Assembly: GCA_905221605.1 (NCBI GenBank)
Contig: CAJNDS010000292.1
Location: 1-64,000 of the forward strand
DNA length: 64,000 nucleotides
Origin: Symbiodinium natans
Taxonomy: Eukaryota > Sar > Dinophyceae > Suessiales > Symbiodiniaceae
Reading direction: 5' to 3'
Both the position numbers and the translations under genes were made by a program. Shown piece by piece: positions 10,179 through 20,630 of this stretch (position 1 is its first letter; each line of letters starts with the position of its first letter). A model generated the notes under the pieces. The model was given only the letters and a program-made list of their open reading frames with translations. It was not told where the DNA came from and searched no databases.

Positions 10179-10434
10179 TTTAGGGTTTAGGGTTAGGGCA
10201 ACGAAACTGACGAGCCGGCCACTGCATCTGAGGTCGGAACCTGAGCAGAAATTAAAATATTATATCTGTACATATTTATTACATATTTATGTTGTTTATA
10301 TATTATAAAATATATATTCTATTAATTAATTATATAGGGTTTAGGGTTTAGGGTTTAGGGTTTAGGGTTTAGGGTTTAGGGTTTAGGGTTTAGGGTTTAG
10401 GGTTTAGGGTTCAGGGTTTAGGGTTTAGGGTTTC
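10179..10434 (+). repeat. Telomere-like tracts (TTTAGGG)n
   Basis: A short tract at 10179-10197 and a nearly perfect 14-unit tract at 10336-10434 with one TTCAGGG variant. The second is embedded in AT-rich DNA with TATATA on both sides. Confidence 0.97.
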
Positions 10435-10530
10435 AATATATATATATATATATTGTATTATACAAAATATTTATATGATATGTATTTTTCGATATATTAT
10501 ATAAATACGTTGTGTCTAATTTTTACATGT

Positions 10531-10561
<31 letters not shown>

Positions 10562-10914
10562 ATACATATATATATATATATTATTAAATTATATTATATA
10601 TATAATATATATTATTATTATAAATAATAATATATGTATATAATGATAATAATAATAATAATAATATACACATACTAATCTATTTTTATATATATACACA
10701 TATTGGTATTGTTATTATTCTTATGAATAAAAATAGATGTATATAATAATAATAATAATCATATATTATATATAAATATAGTATAGTTAATTTTTTTATG
10801 AAAAATAATATATGTATATATATAATAATAATAAAAAATAAATAATATAATTATAATAATATAATAATATATATTATATATACATATATTAGTATTATTA
10901 TTATGAAAAATAAT

Positions 10915-10955
<41 letters not shown>

Positions 10956-11066
10956 CATAATAATAATAATATAATAATAATAAAAATAATAATATAATTA
11001 TAATAATATATTTATAATAATATATTTATATATACATATATTAGTATTATTATTATGAAAAATAAT

Positions 11067-11109
<43 letters not shown>

Positions 11110-11247
11110 TAATAATAATAATAATATATATATATATATATATATTAATATATATATATATATTATTATTATCATTATTATTATTATATATAATATTTTT
11201 CTATATAATATAGATATATATATAGTATTATTAAACATTACTACGAT
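10435..11247. repeat. AT-rich and (AAT)n/(TA)n repeat block
   Basis: About 800 bp of TA, AAT and ATATAT arrays. The segment containing TTAGTATTATTATGAAAAAT recurs about three times (near 10799, 10889, 11041) at intervals of 90-150 bp, so part of the block is a higher-order tandem. No gene. Confidence 0.95.
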
Positions 11248-11265
11248 GTGGTAACAGGGCCTTCT
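11248..11265 (+). repeat. Conserved microsatellite-edge segment, partial copy
   Basis: GTGGTAACAGGGCCTTCT follows the AT-rich array and matches the inner part of the edge segment at 12454-12494 (reverse strand). Confidence 0.5.
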
Positions 11266-11295
11266 TATACAAGTAACTGAAATGCTAATGTTCCT

Positions 11296-12310
11296 GATAT
11301 TGCAGACCTGACAGACTATTTAAACTCTTCCGAGGCGTTTCAAAATCTTCACACTTTTCAGGCAGCCCAGACTTTTCAGACTTTTCAGACTTTTCAGACA
11401 TTTCAGACTTTTCAGACTTTTCAGACTTTTCAGACTTTTCAGACTTTTCAGACTTTTCAGACTTTTCAGACTTTTCAGACTTTTCAGGCTTTTCAGATAT
11501 TCCAGAATCAAACAGATATCTGACAAAAAAATGAAATGTCTGGAAATGTCTGAAATATCTGAAAAGTCTGAAATGTTTGGAATGTCTGAAACATCTGAAA
11601 AGTCTGAAATGTCTGAAATATCTGAAATGTCTGAAAAGTCTGGGATGACTGGAATGTTTGAAAAGCTTGGAATTTCTGGAATATCTGAAAAGTCTGAAAA
11701 GTCTGAAAAGTCTGAAAAGTCTGAAAAGTCTGAAAAGTCTGAAAAGTCTGAAAAGTCTGAAAAGTCTGAAAAGTCTGAAATGTCTGAAAAGTCTGAAAAG
11801 TCTGGAATGTTTGAAATATCTGAGAAGTCTGAAATGTCTGGAATGTTTGAAAAGTTTGAGTCTTTTAGGATTCCTGGAAAGTATGGAATCTTGAAAACGT
11901 TTGGAATGTCTGAGAAGCTTGGAATGTCTGAAGAGTTTAGAAATTTTGGAATGCATGGAATGTCTGAAAAGTCTGAAAAGTCTGAAAAGTCTGAAAAGTC
12001 TGAAAAGTCTGAAAAGTCTGAAAAGTCTGAAAAGTCTGAAATGTCTGAAAAGTCTGAAATGTCTGAAAAGTCTGAAAAGTCTGAAAAGTCTGAAAAGTGT
12101 GGAATGTCTGAAATATCTGAAAAGTTTGAAATGTTTAGGATATCTTAAAAGTTTGGAAATCTTGGCATGTCTGGAATGTTGGAAACGTCCGGAATATCGG
12201 AAACGTTTGGAATGTCTGGAAAGTTTGGAAATTCTGGAATGTCTGGAAAGTCTGGAATGTTTGACACGTCTGGAATGTCTGAAAAGTTGAGAATGTCTGG
12301 AACATCTGAA
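11296..12310. repeat. 9-bp minisatellite (TCTGAAAAG)n, inverted on itself
   Basis: From about 11296 to 11510 the plus strand reads CTTTTCAGA units; from about 11530 to 12310 it reads the reverse complement, TCTGAAAAG, with TCTGAAATG and TCTGGAATG variants. The turn is near 11520. Because the unit length is a multiple of three, long Ser-Glu-Lys or Ser-Leu-Lys open frames appear on both strands. They have no start context or flanking domain and are judged repeat artefacts. Confidence 0.95.
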
Positions 12311-12328
12311 ACATCTAAGATGTCTTGA

Positions 12329-12442
12329 ATATATAGAGCGTCTGGAAGGGTTGGTATGCTAGGAATATATTCAAAACGAGCTAAAATATATAGAGCGGCT
12401 GGAAGGGTTGGTATGCTAGAAATAAATTCAAAACGAGCTAAC
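12329..12442. repeat. 57-bp unit, two tandem copies
   Basis: Copies at 12329-12385 and 12386-12442, containing TATATAGAGCG, GGAAGGGTTGGTATGCTAG and CAAAACGAGCTAA, with a handful of differences. Confidence 0.9.
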
Positions 12443-12453
12443 ATGATAAATTT

Positions 12454-12494
12454 GAACGAAGGCCTAGTGGATCACAGGAGGCCCTGTTACCATA
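12454..12494 (-). repeat. Conserved microsatellite-edge segment, copy 2
   Basis: On the minus strand it reads GGTAACAGGGCCTCCTGTGA followed by TCCACTAGGCC, matching 1213-1255. Its ATATAC array (12495-12780) lies on the same side relative to the segment as at locus 1. Confidence 0.7.
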
Positions 12495-12900
12495 CATATA
12501 TACATATATACATATATACATATATACATATATACATATATACATATATACATATATACATATATACATATATACATATATACATATATACATATATACA
12601 TATATACATATATACACATATACATATGTTTGTATGTATATATGTACATATATACATATATACATATATACATATATACATATATACATATATACATATA
12701 TACATATATACATATATACATATATACATATATACATATATACATATATACATATATACATATTTACATATATGCATACATACATATATACATGTATATA
12801 TATACATACATATACATATATGTATATGCATATTTATCTATTTATGTACTTATCTATCTATTTGTCTTTTTGTTCATTTACTTTATTACACACATCATAT
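12495..12900. repeat. (ATATAC)n microsatellite and degenerate tail
   Basis: Near-perfect ATATAC array to about 12780, then TATGTA/TCTATT-rich sequence. Confidence 0.97.
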
Positions 12901-13117
12901 ACGATACACATATGCGGATCTCAGACATGGAGATCTCTCTCTCTCCTACCAGCATTGCAGCCTGGACACCCTTCGGTGTTGCAGTCGTCATCGCACATGC
13001 CATTGCCGAGGATTTCCGGTGGGCACATGCAGTCCTCAGCCGCAAGGCCCCAAGATGCAGATATCCGATAGATGGTATATGGCATAAGATGTATAACTTA
13101 CGAGACATGATATATGC

Positions 13118-13150
<33 letters not shown>

Positions 13151-13300
13151 TGTATGTACATATATATATATATACTTATACATATATACAGATATACATA
13201 TATACATGTATACATAATCACCACCATCTGACTGAACACTGAATCTGAACCCGAGAGAGCTTTGCCACCGTCAGAGCTCCCCCGTCTAGTGTGTTCGACG
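12901..13300. other. Mixed stretch with short GTAT microsatellite
   Basis: About 190 bp of normal composition (12905-13090), then a GTAT/ATATAC microsatellite (13112-13215). No gene is supported in it. Confidence 0.5.
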
Positions 13301-13627
13301 GTTTAGGGTTTAGGGTTAGGGTTTAGGGTTTAGGGTTTCGGGTTTCGGGTTTTAGCGTTTAGGGTTTAGGGTTTAGAGTTGAGGGTTTAGGGTTTAGGGT
13401 TCAGGCTTGAGGGTTTAGGGTTTAGGGTTTAGGGTTCAGGCTTGAGGGTTGAGGGTTTAGGGTTTGGGGACTTCATGGAGCAGGGTTCAGACGGTGTCTA
13501 GTACAGGGTTTAGAGGGTCCTAAACCCTAAACCCTAAACCCTAAACCCTAAACCCTAAACCCTAAACCCTAAACCCTAAACCCTAAACCCTAAACCCTAA
13601 ACCCTAAACCCTAAACCCTAAACCCTA
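13301..13627. repeat. Head-to-head telomere-like junction
   Basis: 13301-13466 is (TTTAGGG)n with TTTCGGG, TTCAGGC and TTGAGGG variants. After about 50 bp of mixed sequence with relics (13467-13518), 13519-13627 is (CCCTAAA)n, about 15 nearly perfect units. G-rich followed by C-rich on one strand is the order expected if two chromosome ends were joined. Confidence 0.95.
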
Positions 13628-13717
13628 GCCTGCTTGCACGGGTTCTCGGTCCCAGCAGGCAGCTGCTGCAAACAGAGCTCGATGGCCGCCCCAAAGCCTC
13701 CCGAAATCGGAGGCGCG

Positions 13718-13820
13718 GTCTTCTCTCGGAAACAGGGGACCCCGCATCTAGGCCCCAAAGAGTAGGGTCATAAGGACCCTGATAAGGTAGTTGTCCCTAA
13801 TTTCGGAACCCCCACATGGT
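13718..13820. mobile_element. Short TIR element (MITE-like), copy A
   Basis: The left end CTCGGAAACAGGGGACCCC pairs imperfectly with the right end CCTAATTTCGGAACCCCCAC. The inside carries CCCCAAAGAGTAGGGTC, which recurs in copy E (39088) and resembles copies F-H. About 100 bp, no coding capacity. Confidence 0.6.
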
Positions 13821-13839
13821 CTTCAGGAGCTGAGCACGG

Positions 13840-14940
13840 TACCGCGCCTTCTGCCTCGTGGCAGCAGTGCTCGCGTTTGAAGCACTCCAGCAGACCTGCC
13901 ATCAGTAAGAACGCGCCTCTGCCGAAGTGGCCGGCGCTTCTGTTCCGCTTCAAGGCTTCTGTAAGGTGGGTTTACGAAAGAATGGGGACCCCCAATATGG
14001 ATTCTAAATCGTTGGCCTCCCTTGTAATCAGTCTGAGGGGCCCGGCCTAGAGCCTTTTCGCAGATCTCCATGGTCCAGAAATCCTGGGGAACATAGAAGT
14101 GAGCAGGCAGGAGGAGATACTTGAAGCCATAGAGACACAGCAGGATTCCCCGGTCACGTTGAGACCCCTCGAGAACGGAGTGCTTTCGCCACAAGCGAGT
14201 GCTTGAATACCGTGACAGATGCGTTGAGTTGATGAAGATGCGTTTATGAAAACCGGATCTTGAGAGGGTGCAATGTTGCTGCCGAGGGACAAGTCCCACA
14301 TCCGGGCTGAGGTTAGCGAACTCCGCTGGAACGCAGGACTCCATTTTGGTCTGGCGCACATCTTGGACAACATGTTCGACTATCATCTTTCTTGAAAGTG
14401 TGTAGATTGTCTGAATTCAACTGAACGCAGGTGCCATGCAGTTGCTCCTTGCAGAAAACATGCACGGGCCTGGTCACACTGACCCTGGCCATCCTCGCCG
14501 CCCTGGCAACCCCCAGACGGGGAAAAGCTCAGAACCATTTTGAACTCCGAAGTTACAAGCATGGTACTAGGGCCGTATAAAACCCCTTATAATGAAGCCG
14601 AATAAGGCAGGGATATCCCTATAAAAAACCTATGCTTATGTCCTTTTTGGGTCCCGAAGGTACGGGACCTGGCTCTCGCCAACAAGTTTCTGTGTCACAG
14701 GGTCCCACGAACGAAAGACAAGCCCTGCTGCTGGAGCTTCATTCGTATTCTCGCCACACCCTGCTGAATCCTTCATCGAGATTCCCATCGAAGTGTCTCG
14801 AACCCTTTGCCAAGCCTCGCTGCAGGGAATCGTGGCATCGGAAGGCAAGACGTCCATGCAGATCGCAATGGCCCCGTCCGGCCCAAGCATGCCTTTCACT
14901 GCTGCATGCCGGTTCAGGATGGGCAGACATGTGCAGAGGC
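13840..14940 (-). CDS. Tandem gene-family unit 1 (unknown protein)
   Basis: First of at least five related minus-strand units. Segment order on the plus strand is A (about 13840-13945), C (14040-14560) and D (14690-14940). Read on minus, D encodes GAIAICMDVLPSD, PCSEAWQRV and GENTNEAPAAGLVFRSWDP; C holds a 187-codon open frame with CVPAEFANLSPD and QDFWTMEICEKALGR. The same peptides appear in other units with conservative changes and in the same frame, which argues for coding. A fragment with TATAAAA/AAGGCAG features (14570-14650) interrupts C and D. Function, exon edges and product unknown. Confidence 0.45.
13963..14010. mobile_element. MITE-like half copy B
   Basis: GGGTTTACGAAAGAATGGGG followed by ACCCCCAATATGGATTC matches one end of the family. 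The other end is not visible. Confidence 0.45.
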
Positions 14941-14989
14941 TCCACACAAGAACAAGAAGCATATAAGAAAAACAAGAGTCAAGCAACTA

Positions 14990-15960
14990 CCCTTGGAAGC
15001 CTTGAAGCCTGAAGCCCTGCCTTCCGCCCTGTAGCAGCACTGCTCTTGATTCCAGCATTCCAGCACATCTGCCAAGAGAGCCAAGCAAAGCTTCGCATCA
15101 GGTGTAGCATTACTCAATCACACGCCGCGAACCTTCAGTCGAGTTCAGCTTAGGGGCAAAATCATGTCAGATCTGCCTAGGGCCTAGGGGTGACGCTGTG
15201 TCGCTTTCATGCGCAAGGTCAGCTTTCCGAGGCATGTGGGCACGTCTAGATGTTAGCTTCACTTCACATGCCCGGCGAAAATTCTGCTGATCTGCACAAC
15301 GCCCCCTGCCTAGCGCCTTCTGGCACATATCCAACGTCCAGAAGTCCTGGTGAGAGCTACGACGGGGAGCAGCCGGGGGATTGACCTGGGAGTATGAACT
15401 CGGAGTGGAGAGTTGGTGCAGGGGCTCCTGTGGCATATCCGGGCCGACGCCCGACAACTCCGTCGGAATGCAAGCATCCGCTCTGGCCTGGGGGTGCGAA
15501 GAGTTGGAGAGCCACGCTCAGCCTACAAGTGACTACTGCAGCTGCCCATGTTCCAGGAAACATGCGCGGGCCCGCCTCGTCACACTGGCCGTCCTGACCG
15601 AGGCGCAAAAAGCTCAGAACCCTTTTGACAGGCATGGTCTCCGATGGGAAACGGTTCTGTGTCACAGGGTCCCACGAACGGAAGGCAAGCCCTGCTGCTG
15701 GAGCTTCATTCGTATTCTCGCCACACCCTGCTGAACCCGAGATTCCCATCGAAGTGTCACAGCCGCTGGTCTCGAGCCCTTTGCCAAGCCTCGTGGCAGG
15801 GGTTCTTGGCATCGGGCAAGATGTCCATGCAGATCCCAATGGCCCCCTCGAAGCCTGGGGCAAGGCTTCGGGGAAGCGCCTCTCGCTGCTTGCGCGCCGG
15901 TTCAGGATGGGCAGAGGCAGAGGGGTGAAACATCAAAGAGATCAACAAATCTGCCCCAGG
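14990..15960 (-). CDS. Tandem gene-family unit 2 (unknown protein)
   Basis: Plus-strand order A (14990-15110), B (15115-15260), C (15300-15625), D (15650-15960), about 970 bp. Minus-strand peptides shared with the other units: GAIGICMDILPDAKNPC and HEAWQRAR in D, GENTNEAPAAGLAFRSWDP in D, QDFWTLDMCQKALGR in C. Frames are open in patches of 60-170 codons, consistent with short exons separated by introns or with partial decay. No domain recognised. Confidence 0.45.
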
Positions 15961-16014
15961 ACACATTAATTCTTTGACAGAGTCAAATATGCCATGAAAT
16001 GCAGCATTTCTGGC

Positions 16015-16110
16015 TTCAAATGCTGAAAACCCGCCGCATTTCTGGCCGCTCGCAAGCGTGTGTTCCAGGCTCCATAAATTCTCTAAACTTCTCTGCTGTA
16101 AGTTCCAGCA
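16015..16110 (-). CDS. Short exon-like segment
   Basis: The minus strand reads MLELTAEKFREFMEPG, then CERPEMRRVFSI and a stop, with good amphipathic character. It directly abuts the G-rich tract. Could be a terminal exon of a gene whose other exons I cannot place. Confidence 0.3.
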
Positions 16111-16123
16111 TTTCTATCTGGTG

Positions 16124-16295
16124 GGGGGGGTGGGTGGGGAGGAGTGGGGGGGAGGGTTGGGGGGGGGGGGTGGGGGCGGGGGTTGGGGGTTGGGTTGTTG
16201 GGGGTTGGGGGGTGGGGGGTTGGGGGGTTGGGGTTTGGGATGGGTTTGGTTGGGGGGGCGGTTGGGGTTGGGTTGGGGGGGGGGGGGGGGTTGGG
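16124..16295 (+). repeat. G-rich tract (GGGGGTTGGGG)n
   Basis: About 170 bp with long G runs interrupted by single T or A, able in principle to form G-quadruplexes. Gly/Trp- and Pro-rich open frames across it are artefacts. Confidence 0.95.
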
Positions 16296-17100
16296 ACCCC
16301 CATTTGCAAACACCACCATGGGCTTGCAGGACAGTGGAGGCTGCATACAGGAGAGCTTTGGGCTTGCAGTGTGTGTTGTATGGTTTAGGGTATATGGGCA
16401 TAACGGCTTAAGGCTTAACCCTAAACCTTGAGCCGATGAGCTTTTTGGGATGAGGTTTTCGCTTCAGGGTTCAGGGTCGATGGTGGGGTTTTGGGCTTGC
16501 ATGAGTCTGGTCTGTACGCTACCACCCCGCCCCTCCCCCAAAGCAGCAGAAACAGACCGGAAAACCCGAAAACACACAAAACCTGCAGGGTCGCTAACCA
16601 CGCCGTAAGCTAAATTAGCGGGGGGTTGGGGGGGGCGCAGGCACACCCCCCCCCCCCAGTGCAAACACCATGCTGGCATGATGGCGCTTGGAAAAGGATT
16701 CATATGCTTTCGAAGCTAGGATTGCACGGCTGAGAACTAAATCCTAAAACAAGCCCCACCCATTTGCAAACGCAATGCTCGCATGATGGAGTTTGGAATT
16801 GTGCAGCAAACATCGCACGGCCTAGATCTTGGTCCCACAACAAGCCGTGGTGGGGGGGGGGGGGGCATTAGGAGTGAAGATGAAGTAGGGCACTGTACCA
16901 AAACACATAGTGTGAGATTGACTCGTAACACAGGAAGACTATGATATTCAAAGCCGGATCGCTGGACCAGAAGAACCCAGCAGAGGACCAGAAGACCAGG
17001 GGACCGGAGGAGCCCGGGCAAATCATTTTTAATGCTTCTCAAATTCTTAGCTGATGTTCTCAAGGTTTTTCTGGATGCTTAATGTTTTGGTACCTATGCC
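16296..17100. other. Unassigned, with weak telomere-like and C/G runs
   Basis: Contains degenerate TTTAGGG traces (16384-16428), a G/C-run pair (16620-16660) and a G-run (16852-16864). Short frames on both strands; none convincing. Confidence 0.5.
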
Positions 17101-17161
17101 TTGGGATGCTCCCCCTTATTCTAACAGTCAATAATGGGGTGTATAAGGGGAACATCCCAAC
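17101..17161. repeat. 61-bp inverted repeat
   Basis: TTGGGATGCTCCCCCTTAT at the left and the reverse complement of ATAAGGGGAACATCCCAA at the right, about 19-bp arms around a 24-bp loop. Could be a deletion derivative of a small TIR element. Confidence 0.75.
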
Positions 17162-17214
17162 CTATGCCCATGCGGACGGAGGCTGCACACAAGAAAAACA
17201 AAATCATCAAGCAG

Positions 17215-17545
17215 CTAGCCTTTGAAACCTTGAAGCCTGAAGCCCTGCCTTGTGCCCTGTGGCAGCATTGCTCTTGGCTCCAGCAGTTCATCAGATCTGC
17301 CAAGAGAGCCAAGCAAAGCTTCGCATTCGAGAACGGCAGTGTAGCATTACTTATCCACAAGCCGCGAACCTACACTGACCTGCACCCTCAACTCCTCTGA
17401 TCCTCCTTCAGTCGAAGCCAGCTTAGGGGCCAAATCATGACAGATTTACCTAGGGGTGGCGCGGTGTCGTGTGCTTTCACAGATTCGCAAGGGTCAGCTT
17501 TCCGAGGCATGTGGGCACGCTAGCTTCACTTCATGTGATCCCAGC
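17215..17545 (-). pseudogene. Gene-family unit 3, partial (segments A and B)
   Basis: Matches unit 2 segments A and B: GCCAAGAGAGCCAAGCAAAG and GTCAGCTTTCCGAGGCATGT are shared. Segments C and D are absent, so this is a truncated copy. Confidence 0.6.
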
Positions 17546-17902
17546 TGCTGCTAGTGGAGCAGCTTCGTGCCGTCCCCGAAAATCCGAAAATGACCTGATC
17601 ACGAGCACCCGCTTTTTTGCTCCCAACGGCGTGCCAGGCAGTCGGAAAGCTTACCGCATTTTGCGCTTGCTACACCGCACACAGTTTCCAAACGTTAGTG
17701 ACTTTGTGCCGCCCATACCCCAAGATATAGCAGAATCCCCTCAAAAAGGTGCCCCTCTATCAACAGACCCCTAGCTTGAAGAAGCCCCACCAAAAGAATT
17801 GCTTATCGGAAGCATCGTAAGCTCCCACACGAAGGCTCCGGCTCAGATGCTCTCCTCCGGCTTGCGGCCTTCCTGATCGCTGAGCCTGGGGGCTCTCTCC
17901 AT
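17546..17902. other. Unassigned
   Basis: A plus-strand frame to 17774 contains a plausible basic segment but no motif. Nothing else seen. Confidence 0.4.
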
Positions 17903-17978
17903 GGTTTAGGGTTTAGGGTTTAGGGTTTAGGGTGTAGGGTGTAGGGTGTAGGGTTTAGGGTTCAGGGTTTAAGGTTTA
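17903..17978 (+). repeat. Telomere-like tract with TGTAGGG variants
   Basis: Four TTTAGGG units, then three TGTAGGG units, then mixed. The variant units are adjacent to each other. Confidence 0.95.
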
Positions 17979-18374
17979 GTACTAAGGGGCTTGTGAGGGT
18001 GGGTGCGTACTGCCATTATGGTGGGGAGGCCTTCGTTGCCCCTGCACGCAGGCGGACTCGTACAATATCGTACAATGCTTGCTTGCTTAGTAGAAGTGCG
18101 TGGTTCGATTTGTAAGGCTTCTCTACATCCACATGCCCGTGAAGCCCCTCAACTCAAATCCCGACACTTCCCTATGAGGACTACCAAGTGGGCAGCTTCT
18201 TCGTCTCTGCAAACGGCAAGCATTCTCAGGTTTGGGGGGCGTCTGCTGTCTCCGAGTGACAGCCGCTGATCCAAGCGGAAGGCCTCCGTGCGACAACAGC
18301 ACTTAGAATCACAGAACTGCCAAAAGAACCATCATGCCACGGCCGAAAGACTCACAACCCCCCTCCCGACTTGC

Positions 18375-20165
18375 TCATGTTCTTGAGCATGACAAGGCCT
18401 TTGCATAGATGAGCTCGCCCATGGAGGAACCATGGTCCATCAGCGGTGAGGAGAGGACCGCCAGGAGGACGAAAGTCCAGGACAGGATCGTCCTTACGTC
18501 TGGAGCAGAGCTTGCCCCGAAACAGGTTCAACAAGCTTCAAGCTCCAGAAGTCCCGATGAACACCGGCAAGCCTGCAAGTAGAACGCAAAACGTTTCTGA
18601 GCCCGGAAAAGCATCAGGGTCTCCTTGGGCACGTGCTCCTGCTTGCACCCAATGGCAGTAATGACCAAGGCAAACTCGCTGATCTGCGAGAGGTTGATGG
18701 TCGAGCGGGTGGCAGACCTGGGATCTCCTCCACAGCCGTAGATGGTGCAAAAGACACCGACCCAGCGCGCCGACATGACCACCTAAACCGTGGCTCTGCT
18801 GAATGTCAACAACTCTGCTTGCATCGAAAAGCTTTGCTTACACTATGCTTTTATTTTTCATTACAGTAAGCAGAGCGTTTTGGTGAAAGCAGCGCGGTTT
18901 CCATTCAGCAGAGCCACCAGAGAGATGGCGCAGGCACAGCAGAAGACATGCTTCGTGGGGTACGGGATCTCCATGCCCAGGGAAACGAAGTACAAGGTCA
19001 CAAAGAAGTCGCGGATGTAACGGATCCTCTTGTTGATTGTCTCCGTGCCAGGGAAAGTTGCCAGGGAAGCCCCTGCTACCAGGGCTGCCAGCTCGATGGA
19101 GACATTGACGAAGGGCAGCATGGCGGCAGCGCAGACGAAGAAGCACCAGCCTGTGAAGCATCGCTGCAGCCCGTGCTTTGCCCGGCAAGTCGAGACAGAC
19201 ATGGACTTCTATGAACCGAAGACTCTCCGCCCCCCCCCCCCCCCCCCAAGTCTGAGCTCCAGGCACACAAAGAGGATCATATTCATCTCAGACGATCCTG
19301 CCACGCCTCTCATGAGTGGATGCAGCACGTACTTGGCATAGAGAAAGGTCACGCAGACCAGCGCAAGCATGACTGCGAAGGTTCGGGCAATGCCCATAAG
19401 TCGGGGTTGATTGATATTCGGCTGCAGTGCTAGGACCACGATTGCCCACATGTCTTGGAAGATGAGGATTCCGATGGAAATCTGTCCAGCTTCCATCTTG
19501 GTCTCATTTGCATCTTGGAGCTTCTTTACGACGATCATGGTGGAGGACATACCGCAGCAGACGGCGAAGTAGAGCATCTGAAGGCGAGACTGACTGATGG
19601 GAAAGCCGAGATGTGCCAGCGCACTAAATGCCAGCAAATGCAGGACCACGCAGATCGGGAACTGCATCAGGCCCGAGAAGAAGATCTTGCTTCCGAGACG
19701 CGCGAGTTCCTTCACGTTCAGCTCCAAGCCGATCATGAAGAGCAGAAAGATCAAGCCGAGCTCACTCATGGTCGCAATTTCTTGCTCGTCAATCACCAAT
19801 CGCAATCCAACAGGGCCAACAAGCACACCACCCAGCAAGTAGCCCAGTATCAGGGGCTGCCGCAGAAGGTGCATCACATACGCTAAGCAGCCGGCTGACA
19901 ACGTTCCATAAATGATATTTCTCATCACCATCTGCCGGCCCTGCTTAATGTACGCTGCGTGGTGTCCCTCTCCTTTGGGATCAATCAGCGGGGAGGGAAT
20001 CACGAAGATGAGGCCCAGCAGGAGAATGGCCAGAGCGTAGACGACTGCTTGCAGCAAGATGGACACGGGGGTCTTTTCAGCAGTGTCCCGTTGCGGCGCG
20101 CTCGTCTCGTCTACTGAACCATAGTTCCCGGCTTTGGACTCCAGGTCCTCAGACCCCATAGCCAT
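18375..20165 (-). CDS. CPA2/KefB-type cation:proton antiporter, four exons
   Basis: Exons 20165-19265, 19150-18918, 18782-18613 and 18492-18375 join in frame to 473 codons plus stop. Introns: 19151-19264 (GC-AG), 18783-18917 (GT-AG) and 18493-18612 (GC-AG). It would exchange K+ or Na+ for H+ across a membrane. After a 33-residue soluble start come a first helix (about 34-56), LRQPLILGYLLGGVLVGP (about 101-118), LGLIFLLFMIGLELN (about 136-150) and QISIGILIFQDMWAIVVL (about 228-245); the Gln-Asp at 237-238 matches the conserved ion-site Asp of the family. Exon 2 carries ELAALVAGASLA and FFVTLYFVSLGM, exon 3 NLSQISEFALVI, exon 4 a last helix (LSWTFVLLAVLSSPLM). The C-terminal nucleotide-binding (RCK) domain of bacterial KefB is absent, as in plant KEA and animal TMCO3 relatives in part. 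Intron 1 has an 18-G run on the coding strand. ATG at 20165 is the first in frame. Confidence 0.87.
18783..18917 (-). mobile_element. Introner-like intron with long inverted repeat
   Basis: This 135-nt intron begins GTGGCTCTGCTGAATG and ends CATTCAGCAGAGCCAC-GGTTTAG. The similarity of the two ends continues inward for about 55 nt per arm with mismatches, leaving a loop of about 20 nt. GGTGG occurs both at the 5' exon junction and right after the 3' splice site, like a 5-bp target duplication, although GTGG is also part of the inverted repeat. Removing it restores antiporter helix continuity (ISL-VVMSARW). Confidence 0.75.
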
Positions 20166-20299
20166 GGCTCACGAGCCCTTCAGGGCTCCTTGGCTACTTC
20201 ATTGTTTGCTGGACCTAGAGAGCCGAATCGAATCCGAGATGGCCCTGTCATACGGTAGTGCCTTGGCACGCAAGAAGCTGAAGCTGTTCAGCACAATGC

Positions 20300-20630
20300 C
20301 CCCCTGCCTAGAGCCTTCTGGCACATATCTTCCGTCCAGAAGTCCTGAGTTGCGGCAGTTACGGGGACGCCTGGGGAACTGATTTGGGAGTCTGAACTCG
20401 GAATGCAGAGTTGCCAAGGCTCGGCTCCCACATCCGGGCTGAGGTCCCACAACTCCGACGGAATGCAAGCCTCCGCTTTGGCCTGCGGGTGTGAGCGCGC
20501 TCAGGCTACAAGTGGCTACTGCACCTGCTCCCGTCCAGCCCTCCGCCTGCTACCTCTTGTCTGCTTCAGCAAACACGCACTGGCCCACCTCGTCACACTG
20601 ACCACCAGAGCCGCCGTCCTGGCTTGACCC
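20300..20630 (-). pseudogene. Gene-family unit 4, partial (segment C)
   Basis: Minus strand reads QDFWTEDMCQKALG near 20313-20350, and upstream sequence matches segment C of units 1, 2 and 5 (AACTCCGACGGAATGCAAGC on plus). It lies just upstream of the antiporter start. No D, A or B segments. Confidence 0.55.

Noticed and set aside
11531-12148. Long Ser-Glu-Lys repeat protein on the plus strand
   Set aside because: It is a direct translation of the 9-bp minisatellite. Equivalent frames exist on the other strand and in other phases, and there is no non-repeat flank.
13301-13627. A true chromosome end in the window
   Set aside because: Telomere-like tracts are internal, short, in both orientations and surrounded by ordinary sequence and genes.
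16016-16431. Gly/Trp-rich and Pro-rich frames over the G-rich tract
   Set aside because: Compositional. Multiple frames open on both strands.
18060-18140. Possible tRNA (GGTTCGATTT resembles a B box)
   Set aside because: No matching acceptor stem, and the expected CC closing the T arm is absent.
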